NCBI GenBank assembly: GCA_030674185.1
Contig: JAPXFY010000026.1
Span: forward strand, 55,765,752-55,829,751
DNA: 64,000 bases
Reading direction: 5' to 3'
Source: Monoplex corrugatus
Lineage: Eukaryota; Mollusca; Gastropoda; Littorinimorpha; Ranellidae
Shown here: one piece after another, positions 44,961-56,552 of the stretch
Layout of the letters: each line of letters begins with the position of its first letter
Position numbering within the stretch: the stretch's first letter is position 1
Translations under genes and position numbers: made by a program
Notes under the pieces: model-generated
The model's database searches: none
The model's input: the letters and a program-made list of their open reading frames with translations, nothing else
Told to the model about the DNA's origin: nothing

Positions 44961-45690
44961 CAAGGGTGAAACTTAGAAAAAGTCAAAAGACTGAAAGGGG
45001 TCCAGGGGCCGGCAGTGTCCCGTATGGGGGGTCTGGGGGGGGTATGCCCACCAGACGCTGAAGCTTTTGAAAAAAATGGATTTTCTGTTTCTGATTCTTT
45101 TGAAAAAACAAGATTCCGTCATCAAACGGAAAAAGCTGCACCCATGCATATGGTTTCAGGGCTGTTAGTGGTAAAATCTGTTTTTCCCTGAAAATTGGCC
45201 GGGGTCCAGGGGCCGCCCAGGCCCCGGTGGGGTCCAGGGGCAATGCCCCGGTGGGGGGTGCAGGGGGGCGAAGCCCCCCGGCGAAAATTGAAAATATGAC
45301 ATTTTGAAGCCAATCAGAGGGCCTATCCTGGCAGCAAACTGGGTAATTTTTAGTTCACAAAAAATTAACAAATCAATGGATCAATTTGTGTTTAGAGTAA
45401 CTTTCTGAAACCACATGACATATATAGCACTTGGTTTTAGAAAGTCATTCTAAACACAATTTTTTTGTATTCATGCAATAATTCTTAATGTCAAGGCGTA
45501 CTGCAGGTTCAACTTAAGAGAGCTCTCTATACTATTCCCTTACAGAACTTGGTTTTTTTTTTTTTTTTTTTTTTTTTGCTTTTTTTTTTCTTTCGCGGAA
45601 GCACTTTGACTTTCCCTGAAATGGGATCACTGTATTCGCAGATTTCCGCGAAATCGCTGAACTCTAACAGCCGTGTGGTTTGGACATATC
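44961..45690. mobile_element. hAT-MITE-like element with GC-rich hairpin units
   Basis: The left part (CAAGGGTGAAACTTAG ... CTGAAAGGGGTCCAGGGGCC) and the right part (CCGCGAAATCGCTGAACTCT ... GCCGTGTGGTTTGGACAT) resemble the two ends of the small MITE at 31692-31886, in the same orientation, with a long T run before the right end. Terminal repeats are weak, so this is tentative. Confidence 0.4.
45199..45283. repeat. Three tandem GC-rich hairpin units
   Basis: Units of about 25-31 bases follow the plan GGGGTCCAGGGGC-loop-GCCCCGGT. Each contains its own perfect short stem, the best being GGGGGGCGAAGCCCCCC. A more degraded set is at 44998-45045. Confidence 0.75.
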
Positions 45691-45768
45691 ACCCACCATA
45701 ACACACAGCATAAGAGCTTACTTAAGGGTACCCTGGAAACATGGCATTGCCAAGACTGAATTATCATT

Positions 45769-46198
45769 ATTCTTGTTTAAAGCCAAGCTGACTGCACAAA
45801 GCCATATCAGGGTTATAACACACATAACCCCTCACTGACCCTAGGGAAAAAACCTGGAAAAGAAAACTGAATACATCATTGCATTCATACACACAATCTA
45901 AGGACATGGTTTACCATTCCACCCAATTTATCATCAGAAGGTTTAAAAAAACAAAAAAACCAAGCCTGATTACATATGTATCAGCACATGTAATACCATA
46001 CAAACTGGCCTCATTTACCTAGAATTACTTCTGAACATCACATTTCCTTACAGCCAAAAATGCAGTTCATACATGTATCCAATCATCAATCCAGCAAAAA
46101 GTATACAACTTTGTAAGGCTTTCTAGAACACATACAGGCAAACAGATCAGAAAGGCAGACAATGATTGGTAAAGATGAGCAAGGCAGAAACAAAGGTT
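45769..46198 (-). repeat. Interspersed LINE/SINE-tail repeat, copy B
   Basis: It matches copies at 6820 and 53811 from TTTAAAGCCAAGCTGACTGC to AAGGCAGAAACAAAGG, and is more diverged than they are. Confidence 0.7.
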
Positions 46199-46330
46199 GT
46201 GGGTTCAGCCCTCAGCCAGGCAACAGTTGGACTTTACCAGGCCAGTTGGTTCCTTTGATAGAGCCACCTGAAGGTTCAAGATCTGATGTCTTGAGTTCAA
46301 TCCCAGCCTACAACTTTAAAATCTAGCCTT
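46199..46330 (+). repeat. Possible tRNA-derived SINE piece
   Basis: TTGATAGAGCCACC ... GAGTTCAATCCC resembles A- and B-box-like elements. It sits between two repeat fragments. Evidence is weak. Confidence 0.3.
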
Positions 46331-46334
46331 GTTA

Positions 46335-46581
46335 GCTTGAAGGAGGCAGACACAAGAAGAACATTAGTGAGGAAAAAGAAGTTAGAACACGAAGTCATGC
46401 ATGACAGGAAAGCTGGGGGGAAAGAGAGCAACAGGTAGACCCAGAGAGAAAATACTGGACGGACTTGCAGAGTGGCTAAGGACAGAGCGGGTGGGAGAGG
46501 TACCTGCAGTGACAAGGGATAGATTTGTATAGAGCGGCATGATCACAAACGCCATGCAGCAGGGCACATGATCGTGATGAG
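46335..46581 (+). mobile_element. 5'-truncated LINE 3' end (RTE/L2-like)
   Basis: GGAGGCAGACACAAGAAGAA through GCAGCAGGGCACATGATCGT matches the 3' family at 29345, with internal deletions. The following 46582-46724 includes a short CA run. Confidence 0.75.
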
Positions 46582-46724
46582 TCAAGAAATCCTTCCTGAT
46601 ACATTTTTCGCACACGATGAACACATATGAGCATGCACATTTAACACACACACACACACACACACAACATATGTAAACACACATACACAGTGACAGAGAA
46701 AGCTGACTGCACCACTCTCCTTAC

Positions 46725-46824
46725 CTGTACCACACTGTCTTAGCTTAGCTTGTGCAGATGAAGTACCATCTATTCTCCTGTCAGTATGGCCACGGTCAGG
46801 TACAGAACACTCCTGCTGGTTGGC
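46725..46824 (-). CDS. Coding exon 2 of NKRF-like gene
   Basis: The acceptor TGTAATTTCAG precedes 46824 and the donor GTAAGG follows 46725. The 100 bases enter at phase 0 and leave with one extra base. The segment reads ANQQECSVPDRGHTDRRIDG and continues with a basic, polar stretch. No domain is recognised; it looks like part of the linker after the R/D/S-rich region. In the unshifted frame of the previous exon this exon would stop after about 18 codons. Confidence 0.7.
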
Positions 46825-48247
46825 CTGAAATTACAAATGTCACTTTTCAGTCAAATAAACTGTGCAGATCCTTCAACATGATAAAAGTTTGTTTTTCAAT
46901 GAGAAACATATGCAGTGTCCTCTGTGTGTAGACATAACCACAACATCAAATGCGCACTTCAAAGATCCTGCAACATCCAAGTTTAAAGACCCTAAGGTCA
47001 GCAGGATGGACCTGCCAAACTGACTGTGTAGAAACTTTGAAGCAGATAGCGGATGTCCAGAAAACTTTACTGTTAAGAAGGGGGTGGATCCAATTAGTAG
47101 AGGTAGGGACATAAGTCCAGGGCCATGCATGTGCTGAGAAAACTGCAAGCATGTTTATGACAGGTCTCCACTGAGAAAGCCAGAATCAGCCAAATGTTCT
47201 GATAGGCCTCGAGGCAAACACCTTTGTGATGAAGAGGGATACGGAGCTCTGTAATCACCTTCATAAAAATCCATGGAGCACAAACCGAGCAGAAGGGAAA
47301 AGAACAGAACTGAAAAACCTGCGTCTGGCAAAGGAAGCTACTTGTGATCTTGTGGGCGGATGAGAATGTTAAGTCAGCATCTTCAAGGAGTTTGACATGG
47401 TCAGCAACCGCGGTAACTGACTACAGTCCGTATTTTACCGATTCAAAACACTGAATACCAACTGTGATTTAACCTGTCCTTACACAAAACCAAAAAAAAA
47501 TTCATTGTACCGGTTGCTTCATTGACCTTTTTTCTCCCGGCCTAGTCCCATGTTCCGCACAGTGACATGAATCACTCAACCAGTTAAATTGATAGAACAA
47601 GCCTACTGATTTTTTTTTTGTCTGTACCGGTTGCATTTTTGACATGTTATAATTGCCGTAGCTAGTACCGGCTGGGAAAAAAATCTAGCGCGATCGCTGC
47701 ATGGTTCAGTGGTGATTGTGGACAGGACCCCTGATGGAAGCCAGGATTTCCATCCTGAAAAGGTCTGTGAGGAATCTGTTTAGAAACAAAAGCTCCAGAA
47801 ACTGGCCTCCAGCCCCAGACACTTTTGGGACAATGAAAATCCTGCCGCTGAAAGCACGGGAGGAACGTAAAATGAAGAATGACATTCTCTGTTGCACGCT
47901 TGTGTAGAAGACAGGCTACCCCCTGATCAAGAGTGGCAAGTGGCTGGGGGTCACCAGGAGGTCAAAATGCAGGTTGGTGGAGCTCAGGGGGAGCCTTAGT
48001 GGTAGTCCAGGGCAAACAATATCCTGATCTGAGCACCCAAGAACTCATCCTCTGGCTAAAAGCATTTCTCATGCTCTGAGGTGGTGAGAGAGGGAGTTGG
48101 CCCCTGTAGAGGGGTTGGCTGGCAAGTGGAGATCAAGTGTGAGTCATGGGGATGGGCCAATTAATTGGGGGCTGGCTTACTCCTATTGAGACTGACGACA
48201 ATTTACCAATACAAAAATAACAACAAAAACAACAACATAGTACTTAC
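46825..48247 (-). other. Intron between coding exons 1 and 2; no clear element
   Basis: It contains possible LINE-like remnants on the plus strand near 46950-47340 (for example LQRSCNIQV and KHLCDEEGYGAL), too decayed to classify, and a GT-rich unique region 47690-48180 that I do not recognise. The paired ACCGGTTGC motifs at about 47509 and 47625 have no known meaning. Confidence 0.4.
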
Positions 48248-50025
48248 AGATCTAAAGACTGCAGCAATGCCGGTTCTTCGGTTGTCATGGACTGGCAGCA
48301 TGTTGGTATCACCAAACCGTACAATCTCATTAAAACCACGATCACGGGAACGAGCAAATCTATCTTCTGAACTCCCACTTCCTTGTGGAAAAAAATCTTG
48401 GCTGAAATGAACATCCTGCTCCATTGCCTCTCCTTCTGTGTCATCATATTTATTGTCCCTTCCAATAAAAAACCTTGCTGTGTCAATTCTCTGGGTGATA
48501 CTGTATTGCTAAGAACACTTTCATGTGAAAATCTGTTTCTTTGCCTTTGTGCATCCTGTCTGAAAACTTCACGATCTTCTATTGTCTCTTTGTCAACAAT
48601 GTCAAAGTTACTGACACCCTGTGGTAAAACTTCAGGGCGTCCCACTGGCTTTCTGTCAACACTGTCAAACTTACTGATATCTTCAACACTGACAAAAAAC
48701 CTTGATTTGCTTTGTTTTCTTGGCTCTTTTTTATGGCATGTAACCTTCCGATGGGTTAGCAGCTCACATGTAGAGACAGCATTTGACAGGTATGGGTTAG
48801 AAGAGTCAAGACCTTTTGCACCATTGCCGTCTCTGAAACCGTCACCAGCGTAATCTGATGTGGAACTGTCTGATCTAGATGGCTTATGGCTTCTGACTGG
48901 ATAATCCCAGTGTCGCAAGGAATTCTGGCTTCTTAAGTTGTCACGGTGTGCAGGCTGATCACGAATTCTGGAACTGTAATCTTCAGACCTTTCCTCTCCT
49001 CTAAATGAATCCACTTTCACTTCAGAATCTCTGGAAAAGTCACAATGCGGTGACAAATCATGATTTCTGACAAAATCAGAACCTCTGATGTAATCCAAAT
49101 CAGTAGAAGGGTTGGTTTCAGGGAAAGAATTATCATAACGGTGTCTGGAAGTATCCCTTTCTCGATACAAATCTTCAAAAGCATGATATCTGAGAGAATA
49201 TCTTTCTTTACACAAATCTTCAACATCATAATCATATCTGAAAGTATCCCTTTCTTGATACAAATCTTCTGCATCTCTCCTTCTCAACAATGGTGAATGT
49301 TGATAATTTCTGACAGTTTCATGAGCTACAGAACGGTCATGAGTTCTCAAGGGTTGAGGATACCTAAAGCTGCCAGGTTCACGAGAAGGATCAAAACTTA
49401 TGGAGGAATCACTATCACCAAAATGATCTTTTGTATATTCTGACTGCTCAGGACATCTCAAACTTGTCAAAGTACGGTGTTTTGATGTCTTAACCTCAAA
49501 TCTGGATTTTCTGTGTCTGAGAGAGTCATGTGACACTTCAGCGGTTCGGGATCTACTGTGATCAAAAGAATCATGCAAATCATCATACTTTCTGGGTTCT
49601 CGGCTATGTCTAGATCTCTCACCTCCTCTGGATAGATACGGATCTCTATGGAGGCTCCTCTTACGTTCAGAATAATCATCTTCTCCTCTGGAGGAATACT
49701 GAGCAGCAGAACTTGAAGCAAAAGAGCCATGATCTATGCCATCTCTGTGGTGGTAAATGTTCTTGGGGACCTTAAATGCCTGATCATCTCTGTGGTGGTA
49801 AATGTTCTTGGGGACCTTAAATGCCTGATCATCTCTGTGGTGGTAAATGTTCTTGGGGACCTTAAATGCCTGATCATCTCTGAGATGTGAAAATCTTGGC
49901 TCTGCAATTGGGTCCCAAGAATCTTGCTGATTCTTCTGCGAAAAATGCTCATGTCTACTCGATTCAGGTGGTATCACAGCCAACTGCCAATCCTCATGCT
50001 CTGCCACTCTTGGCATCTTGTCACT
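48248..50025 (-). CDS. Coding exon 1 of NKRF-like gene (long R/D/S-rich N-terminus, start codon at 50016)
   Basis: The acceptor TGTTTCAG precedes 50025. The first ATG after it is at 50016 and begins MPRVAEHEDWQ, so translation starts ten bases into the exon. The donor GTAAGTA follows 48248. The encoded segment is hydrophilic, rich in Arg, Asp, Ser, His and Tyr, with many RD, SR and RERD runs, which suggests a disordered nuclear RNA-binding region. Three exact copies of a 15-residue unit (DDQAFKVPKNIYHHR) lie near the N-terminus. The reading frame must change by -1 near 48470. The upstream frame would hit a stop in the next exon, while the shifted frame reads IGRDNKYDDTEGEAM and leaves the exon in the phase required by the eleven following exons. 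Function is inferred from composition only. Confidence 0.75.
48466..48472 (-). other. T6A run where the reading frame of coding exon 1 changes by -1
   Basis: On the minus strand the codons GGT TTT TTA overlap the heptamer T TTT TTA in the phase required of a -1 slippery site. Before it the frame with codon starts divisible by three is coding; the alternative frame has stops at about 48523 and 48511. After it only the -1 frame joins the downstream exons in phase. A missing T (T7 reduced to T6) in the assembly gives exactly the same protein, and I think that is the likelier explanation because no downstream stem was seen. Confidence 0.7.
49741..49878 (-). repeat. In-frame 45-nt coding tandem repeat, 3 copies
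   Basis: Three nearly identical 45-base units encode DDQAFKVPKNIYHHR three times in a row inside coding exon 1. The unit length is a multiple of three, so copy-number change keeps the frame. A looser internal repeat (EDLYQERD, EDLCKERY, EDLYRERD) lies further along the exon at about 49130-49260. Confidence 0.9.
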
Positions 50026-50520
50026 CTGAAACACAGCATGAAGCTCATAACTGCAGTTATATCAACAATTTACTTGGTTGATCAAGCGAACGCTGTGTAG
50101 AAAAGCTTACAGACTCTATAAAGTTCAACATGTATACATATTATTATACAAAGCACAATCTTATATATACTTTGAGACACCTAACCGGTAAACTCTTAAG
50201 TCTAATTGTCTACAAAGTGCATTTAGCTCTCTCTCTTGCATTTTAGATAACTGTAGTATACCATGCATCCAGCACATACAGATACAGGTATACAACTTAC
50301 GCCATGATCATTTCAAATTTTATCCATTACATGGCATCTGTGGTATCAGTACAAATACATACAATTGGAACAGTAATATTTCAAGCGTGGAGACATCAAG
50401 TGAGAAATTGTAATATGACCTAGGTCTTTTTAATTAAAGACTGCATAGGATATTCTAATGGGATATATAACACAAAATAACACATACATGTGCATACAAT
50501 CTGATGCTGATGTCATTTTC

Positions 50521-51213
50521 TTAACCTCTTCCCTGCTTACACCGTGTCTACTACGGGGTCATTTTGACATGTCCATACGCCTGTAACCATGTCTGCCATG
50601 GGGGATTTTTTGTCATCCAAATTTCACGGGAAAAATGGGAGGTAACACTAGAAACTTGGCCAACCTCTAGTGAAGATGTCAAAGTGCAGTTTTTCCCTTG
50701 GATTATCAGAGAATTGAATATTAATTAGTATAATCAGCATCGGAAAGTAATGAACCCGATAATGCAATTCAAGACGGTGGAACAACTGCCTATTCTGTCT
50801 CTGTGCTACACCCAAGAACTTATTTACTGTTGCATAAAAAAAAACAGTCACAGAGAGTAATAATAGTACGAAAACTTTTTCACTTGATGTTTATCACATA
50901 CCAAATCAAATTTTGCTGTTTTGTGTGGTTTTATGTGCTACTGTGTGTGTATGTATGTTCCAAAAGCATTTTCCTTTTAGAAAAAGGCTCATTACATCAG
51001 CTCTAATAATACTATTTTTCAACCAAATCAAATAACTATGACATGAAACCATAGCCAAGGGTATAAGGAGAAGGCATACCAAACACTAAAAAGATATCTT
51101 ATGAAATGAATGGAAAGTGAATAAATTTGTGAATATACCAAAAAAAGCAAGATTTTGTCTCGGCAGAGAGCAATGCAAAAGGCCACAAAATACTGTGGCT
51201 GGGAAGGGATTAA
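50521..51213. mobile_element. Possible piggyBac-like MITE with TTAA ends
   Basis: TTAACCTCTTCCCTGC at the left and, inverted, TTAATCCCTTCCCAGC at the right match at 9 of the 12 bases after TTAA. The interior of about 690 bases has no coding sequence. From 50026 to 50520 only ordinary intron is seen, and from 51214 to 52140 nothing is recognised. Confidence 0.5.
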
Positions 51214-52154
51214 GCTTAACTAACAATAGTACTTTTCCATGACATCTGTAGTGTGCATGGCCGATTGTCAGTTCTGACAAACATAAAACAGATGAAAACG
51301 TAACAAAAGCTAAAATGTTTTAAGCCTGTGTATTCTTAAGCTTATTTGTACAATTCATTTTAATCCTTGACTGTTTAGGCTGCTGAAGTAAATCAATGGC
51401 CAGTTCTGAGCAACTCTGCCTGCAGAGAAATTTATCTTGTTCACAATGCACATGTATATTATAAGACAACATGCTCAGGAAAAAGAAGAGGGCAAATTCA
51501 ATCAGCCGGTCACCATCAATACCATCACCTGAATCTGCATCTGCCAGTATTTTTTAATCAGCTTCATCAAATTTAAACCAACATTTCACCGCCATGAAAA
51601 AATGTTGTGAACTTGGCGCCACACAGATTGACAGAACCCTTACACCAATTGCCAAACTTTTCAAATGAATGTTGTATACCAATAAGAAAGGAAATAACTC
51701 CTAGTGGTGTGCTTATTAACTGAGTAAAAAGCATAGCAGGTGATTTATTGGCAACAGACCAACAGTAGGGGTCAGTGATGAACATGTTCTGTCTGCTAAA
51801 CTAAAGTACAGCCTCTCCACTGACAAGGGGATTCAGCAGATTCAACCACAATGATAAAAATGTCCAGATGTGAAATTATCCACAGGACAAATATAACAGA
51901 CAATATGCATGATGTCATGTTCTCAAGCTCTACTTAACATTACATGCAATTTTAACAACAATATCAAGCCAAAGAGCAAACAGCTTTTGTTCACATTTAT
52001 TAATCATTTGTGGAAAACTGAGGATTCTGGCTTTTGCTTTGGGTTGTTATAATCTTCAGATTATAAATTAAATCACTGGATGTACCAGTTGCCTCTAAAT
52101 GTACAACCTTTGAGATGAACTTTGATTCCCTCACTCTGTCCACCAGCTACTAAT

Positions 52155-53650
52155 CTGTAACCATTCCAAATATCCACTACATTCCCTTATCCTATAACCC
52201 TTCCACATATCCATTACATTCCCTTATCCTATAACCCTTCCACATATCCATCACATTCCCTTATCCTATAAGTATAACCCTTCCAAATATCCATTACATT
52301 CCCTTATCCTATAACCCTTCCACATACCCATTACATTCCCTTATCCTATAACCCTTTCCAAATATCCATTACATTCCCTTATCCTATAACCCTTCCACAT
52401 ATCCATCATATTCCCTTATCCTATAACCCTTCCACATATCCATTACATTCCCTTATCCTATAACCCTTCCACATATCCATTACATTCCCCTTATCCTATA
52501 ACCCTTCCACATATCCATTACATTCCCTTATCCTATAACCCTTCCACATATCCATTACATTCCCCTTATCCTATAAGTATAACCCTTCCAAATAGCCATT
52601 ACATTCCCTTATCCTATAGTATAACCCTTCCAAATAGCCATTACATTCCCTTATCCTATAACCCTTCCACATATCCATTAAATTCCCTTATCCTATAACC
52701 CTTCCAAATATCCATTACATTCCCTTATCCTATAACCCTTCCAAATATCCACTACATTCCCTTATCCTATAACCCTTCCACATATCCATTATATTCCCTT
52801 ATCCTATAACCCATCCACATATCCATTACATTCCCCTTATCCTATAAGTATAACCCTTCCAAATATCCATTACATTCCCTTATCCTATAGTATAACCCTT
52901 CCACATATCCATTACATTCCCCTTATCCTATAACCCTTCCACATATCCATTACATTCCCTTATCCTATAACCCTTCCACATATCCATTACATTCCCCTTA
53001 TCCTATAAGTATAACCCTTCCAAATATCCATTACATCCCCTTATCCTATAGTATAACCCTTCCACATATCCATTACATTCCCTTATCCTATAGTATAACC
53101 CTTCCACATATCCATTACATTCCTTTATCCTATAGTATAACCCTTCCACATATCCATTACATCCCCTTATCCTATAGTATAACCCTTCCACATATCCATT
53201 ACATCCCCTTATCCTATAGTATAACCCTTCCAAATATCCATTACATTCCCTTATCCTATAGTATAACCCTTCCAAATAGCCATTACATTCCCTTATCCTA
53301 TAGTATAACCCTTCCAAATAGCCATTACATTCCCTTATCCTATAACCCTTCCAAATATCCATTACATTCCCTTATCCTATAACCCTTCCACATATCCATT
53401 ACATTCCCTTATCCTATAACCCTTCCACATATCCATTACATTCCCTTATCCTATAACCCTTCCACATATCCATTACATTCCCTTATCCTATAAGTATAAC
53501 CCTTCCAAATAGCCATTACATTCCCTTATCCTATAGTATAACCATTCCAAATAGCCATTACATTCCCTTATCCTATAACCCTTCCAAATATCCATTACAT
53601 TCCCTTATCCTATAACCCTTCCAAATATCCATTACATTCCCCTTATCCTA
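52155..53650. repeat. Minisatellite, 37-nt unit with 41/42-nt variants, about 39 copies
   Basis: The unit is ATATCCATTACATTCCCTTA followed by TCCTATAACCCTTCCAC. Variants carry an extra GTATA after CCTATA, and CACAT/AAATA/AAATAG alternatives. It lies upstream of coding exon 1 on the minus strand, in the first intron or 5' flank. Confidence 0.95.
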
Positions 53651-53794
53651 TCCACCACCTTCAGAAATTGAAACTGAAACTATCAACCAATCACAGGCAG
53701 CTGGTGGACTGGGTTTGGGAATGCATGGTTATGTTTTTGTTTTGCTGTCACGGCTGATAATGCCGGAAACTGGTTCAGGTTGTTATTGTTATTG

Positions 53795-54320
53795 TTATTG
53801 TTGTCGCTGTTTAAAGCCCAGCCGACTGCGCAGAGCCATATCAGGGCTATGACCGCTTACAAACCTTCAACAGGAAAGAAAATTAAGTACACAATCAATG
53901 CATTTGCGCACATAATCTAAGGACATGCCCCCAGCGTAGGACCATTCCGTCCAATTTACCGCACAAAGGAGATTTAAAAAACACACCTGAATACAAATAT
54001 AAGCATACATAAGGACACCAAAACATAAACAAGCATAATTACCTAAAATTGCTTCTACTACATATCTCACCTTCTTAGAGCCAAAAATGCACTTAATACA
54101 TGTACCCAATTATCAATCTGAAGAAAAAGTAGTGAAGACTTTATCGAACAAACACAGGTGAACGGACCATTAAGGCAGAAAATGACAAGTAGAAATGACA
54201 GAAAGCAAAGCAACAAGAAACAAAGAGAGTGACAGAAAAGAGGAAATTTCTAGCACAGAATTCCCAGAAGGCGGGGATACTATTTATGCTGAAAGAGCAC
54301 CCGGCAACCCAATGGGGGGA
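53795..54320 (-). repeat. Interspersed LINE/SINE-tail repeat, copy C (uninterrupted)
   Basis: A TTATTG-repeat tail is followed directly by TTTAAAGCCCAGCCGACTGC, the empty form of the site occupied by the MITE in copy A. It runs to GAAAGAGCACCCGGCAACCC, where a G run (54324-54334) begins. From 54335 to 54700 only TTG/TTTG runs and unique sequence are seen. Confidence 0.75.
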
Positions 54321-54723
54321 GGGGGGGGGGGGGTGTTCAGGTTAACAGAATGAGGAGTCAGTGGGTCAATTACTCAATAAAGCAAACTCGACTTCAGTCT
54401 TCTTCTTGTTGTTGTTGTTGTTTGTTTCTTTGTTTTTTGTTTGTTTGTTTTTTCATTTAAATACACTGTGACTGGGTAAAAAGTAACCACATTCACCAGT
54501 CCAGGTACTTTCTGCATACCACTATCAATCAGCTATGGGCTGTGTGCAGATGATGTCACTCCTCACCAGAAGGAATCATCTTTCCATTCGTACAGTATTC
54601 GTCATGTCTGAGAGTCCACGAAACATTCCGAGTCAGTCCCATGTATACTTCTGCTCAGTTTACCAAGTTGGTGCCAACAGGAAAAAAATTCATGAATGAA
54701 GAGTGGAAATTAAAAAGCTAGAG

Positions 54724-54947
54724 ATGGTGAACAGCTGTCATGTGAAAGGATGTCACAACAGACAAGATCGGGAAAAAGACAGGCGATACTACAGAATACC
54801 AAGCGTTGTGACAACAAGGGGAAAGGATGTGGAGGCTGACATTGAGACAAAGAGAAAGAGAATGGCTGGCACAGCTTCAGCTCAAAGGCCTGACATCTGA
54901 TTCAAACACGACCCACACATTTGTTTGTTTGGACCACTTTGTAAATA
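54724..54947 (+). CDS. THAP-domain zinc-finger exon (frameshifted)
   Basis: It starts at ATG with MVNSCHVKGCHNRQDREKDR and RYYRIPSVV, the first Cys pair and the YYRIP core of a THAP DNA-binding domain. After the GGGG at 54818-54821 the matching continuation is in the next frame: GERMWRLTLRQREREWLAQL, then HTFVCLDHFVN with the second C-X2-H pair. One extra G would restore the domain. A GTATGT donor follows 54947, which fits the usual first-exon boundary of THAP genes. The rest of the gene was not found, so it may be host or transposon-derived. Confidence is for the domain, not for a working gene. Confidence 0.7.
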
Positions 54948-55280
54948 GTATGTTATATTTAGTCCTGCTTCTTGTCGATACATGCATAGTCTTGAAAGAT
55001 AGAACAGATCGATTTTCACTTTAGATCTCTTCCCCGCGAATCTTCTGTGTCGTATGCCACAGATAGCTGGCTGCGAACAGAGTGTTTGAGATGTAAGTCA
55101 TGTGTTTATGTATCGTAGTTTCATCATGTTTTCAGTCACTGATGAATGAATGGGGCGTGTAAATTACTGATATAAAGAAACAAAAATTATTTTTATCTGC
55201 AGATTTGCATCCCAGCTTTCAGTTGTTTGACTAGATGCTATTTTGTATGCTGAACACTGGAAAAAATGTTGTTTCTATTT

Positions 55281-55284
<4 letters not shown>

Positions 55285-55358
<74 letters not shown>

Positions 55359-55395
55359 ATGTGTTTGTGTTTGTGTGCAAGTGTCTGTGTGTGTG
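55285..55395. repeat. GT microsatellite
   Basis: GT run with a few TTGT interruptions. From 54948 to 55284 nothing was recognised. Confidence 0.9.
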
Positions 55396-55514
55396 AACTG
55401 AAATGTTTCCAGAGTTTCCAAGACCTGAAATTTTGTTCCTCCTACCACCATCCATATCCCACACATGCAAAACAAAATCACAATTCATGAATGCATAAAT
55501 CCAGTGATCCAAGT

Positions 55515-55647
<133 letters not shown>

Positions 55648-55726
55648 CAAGCAGCTTACATATTCCTGCAGCTTACATACTCCTGCAGCTCTAGCAGCAC
55701 AACTGGAAACCACTTATAAAATTTAG

Positions 55727-55772
55727 CCACACACACACACACATACACACACTGGTTCACACATGTATGGGG

Positions 55773-55838
<66 letters not shown>

Positions 55839-55945
55839 ATGCGAGCGTGTGTATACATGCATACAAGTGCAGCATGCGCACACGCACACATCCACACACA
55901 TACCCACCCATGCATGCACACACACACACACATACACACACACGA
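55727..55945. repeat. CA microsatellite with CT run and CG-rich interruptions
   Basis: This is compound CA sequence. Together with the GT runs just to the left it forms an inverted pair of microsatellites. From 55946 to 56373 nothing is recognised. Confidence 0.9.
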
Positions 55946-56552
55946 CTCATGGAAAAAACACCAAGAGCAAAAATGAAAGGATGAACTGAGCTTCATAGTA
56001 TACACACTGTACGAAACAGACCTTAGCCAAGACGACTACATTTTGACATCCATCAGGTCTGTATGTCCAAATATAACGGACCCAGCCGGAAACGAACAGC
56101 TGATAAGCCTTCAGACTTTTGTAAGCCGTTAATTCGTCCGTTGTGTAGGAGTTGGTCCCATGATGTGATGATAAACAAAATAATGATGCTGATATAGGCC
56201 TAGTTTATATCAGGGAGATTATCTGGATGCGCAGACCGCGATTGTTTTAGAATATCATAAGGATCAACTCCATGTGTATCCAGAATTTTTAAATGATACC
56301 TAAGGTTCTCCTTTTCACTGAGTTTTTCTGCGTAGTTCAATGCCGACGGTGCTTGCGTTCGCTCTGTGGCGTCCAGGGCCCGTATGCACGTCGGTCCGTT
56401 TAGTGGACTAACCGCGTTTATCCCCTATACGGGCGGATAGGCGGGAAAAATCGGTATGCACGTCAATCTGGCTAGCCTAGCCTATACGGATTTTCGCGTT
56501 TAAAGTTATCGCACCTCTGGGGGTCCGATAGCGGGCCTAAACGCGTGTAAAT

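Noticed and set aside
48203..48424. A separate small gene starting MEQDVHFSQDFF
   Set aside because: It is the continuation of the host coding exon in its shifted frame, ending at the exon donor.
52155..53650. Interstitial telomere-like sequence, because of recurrent ATAACCC
   Set aside because: The motif occurs once per 37-base unit and is not a tandem hexamer.
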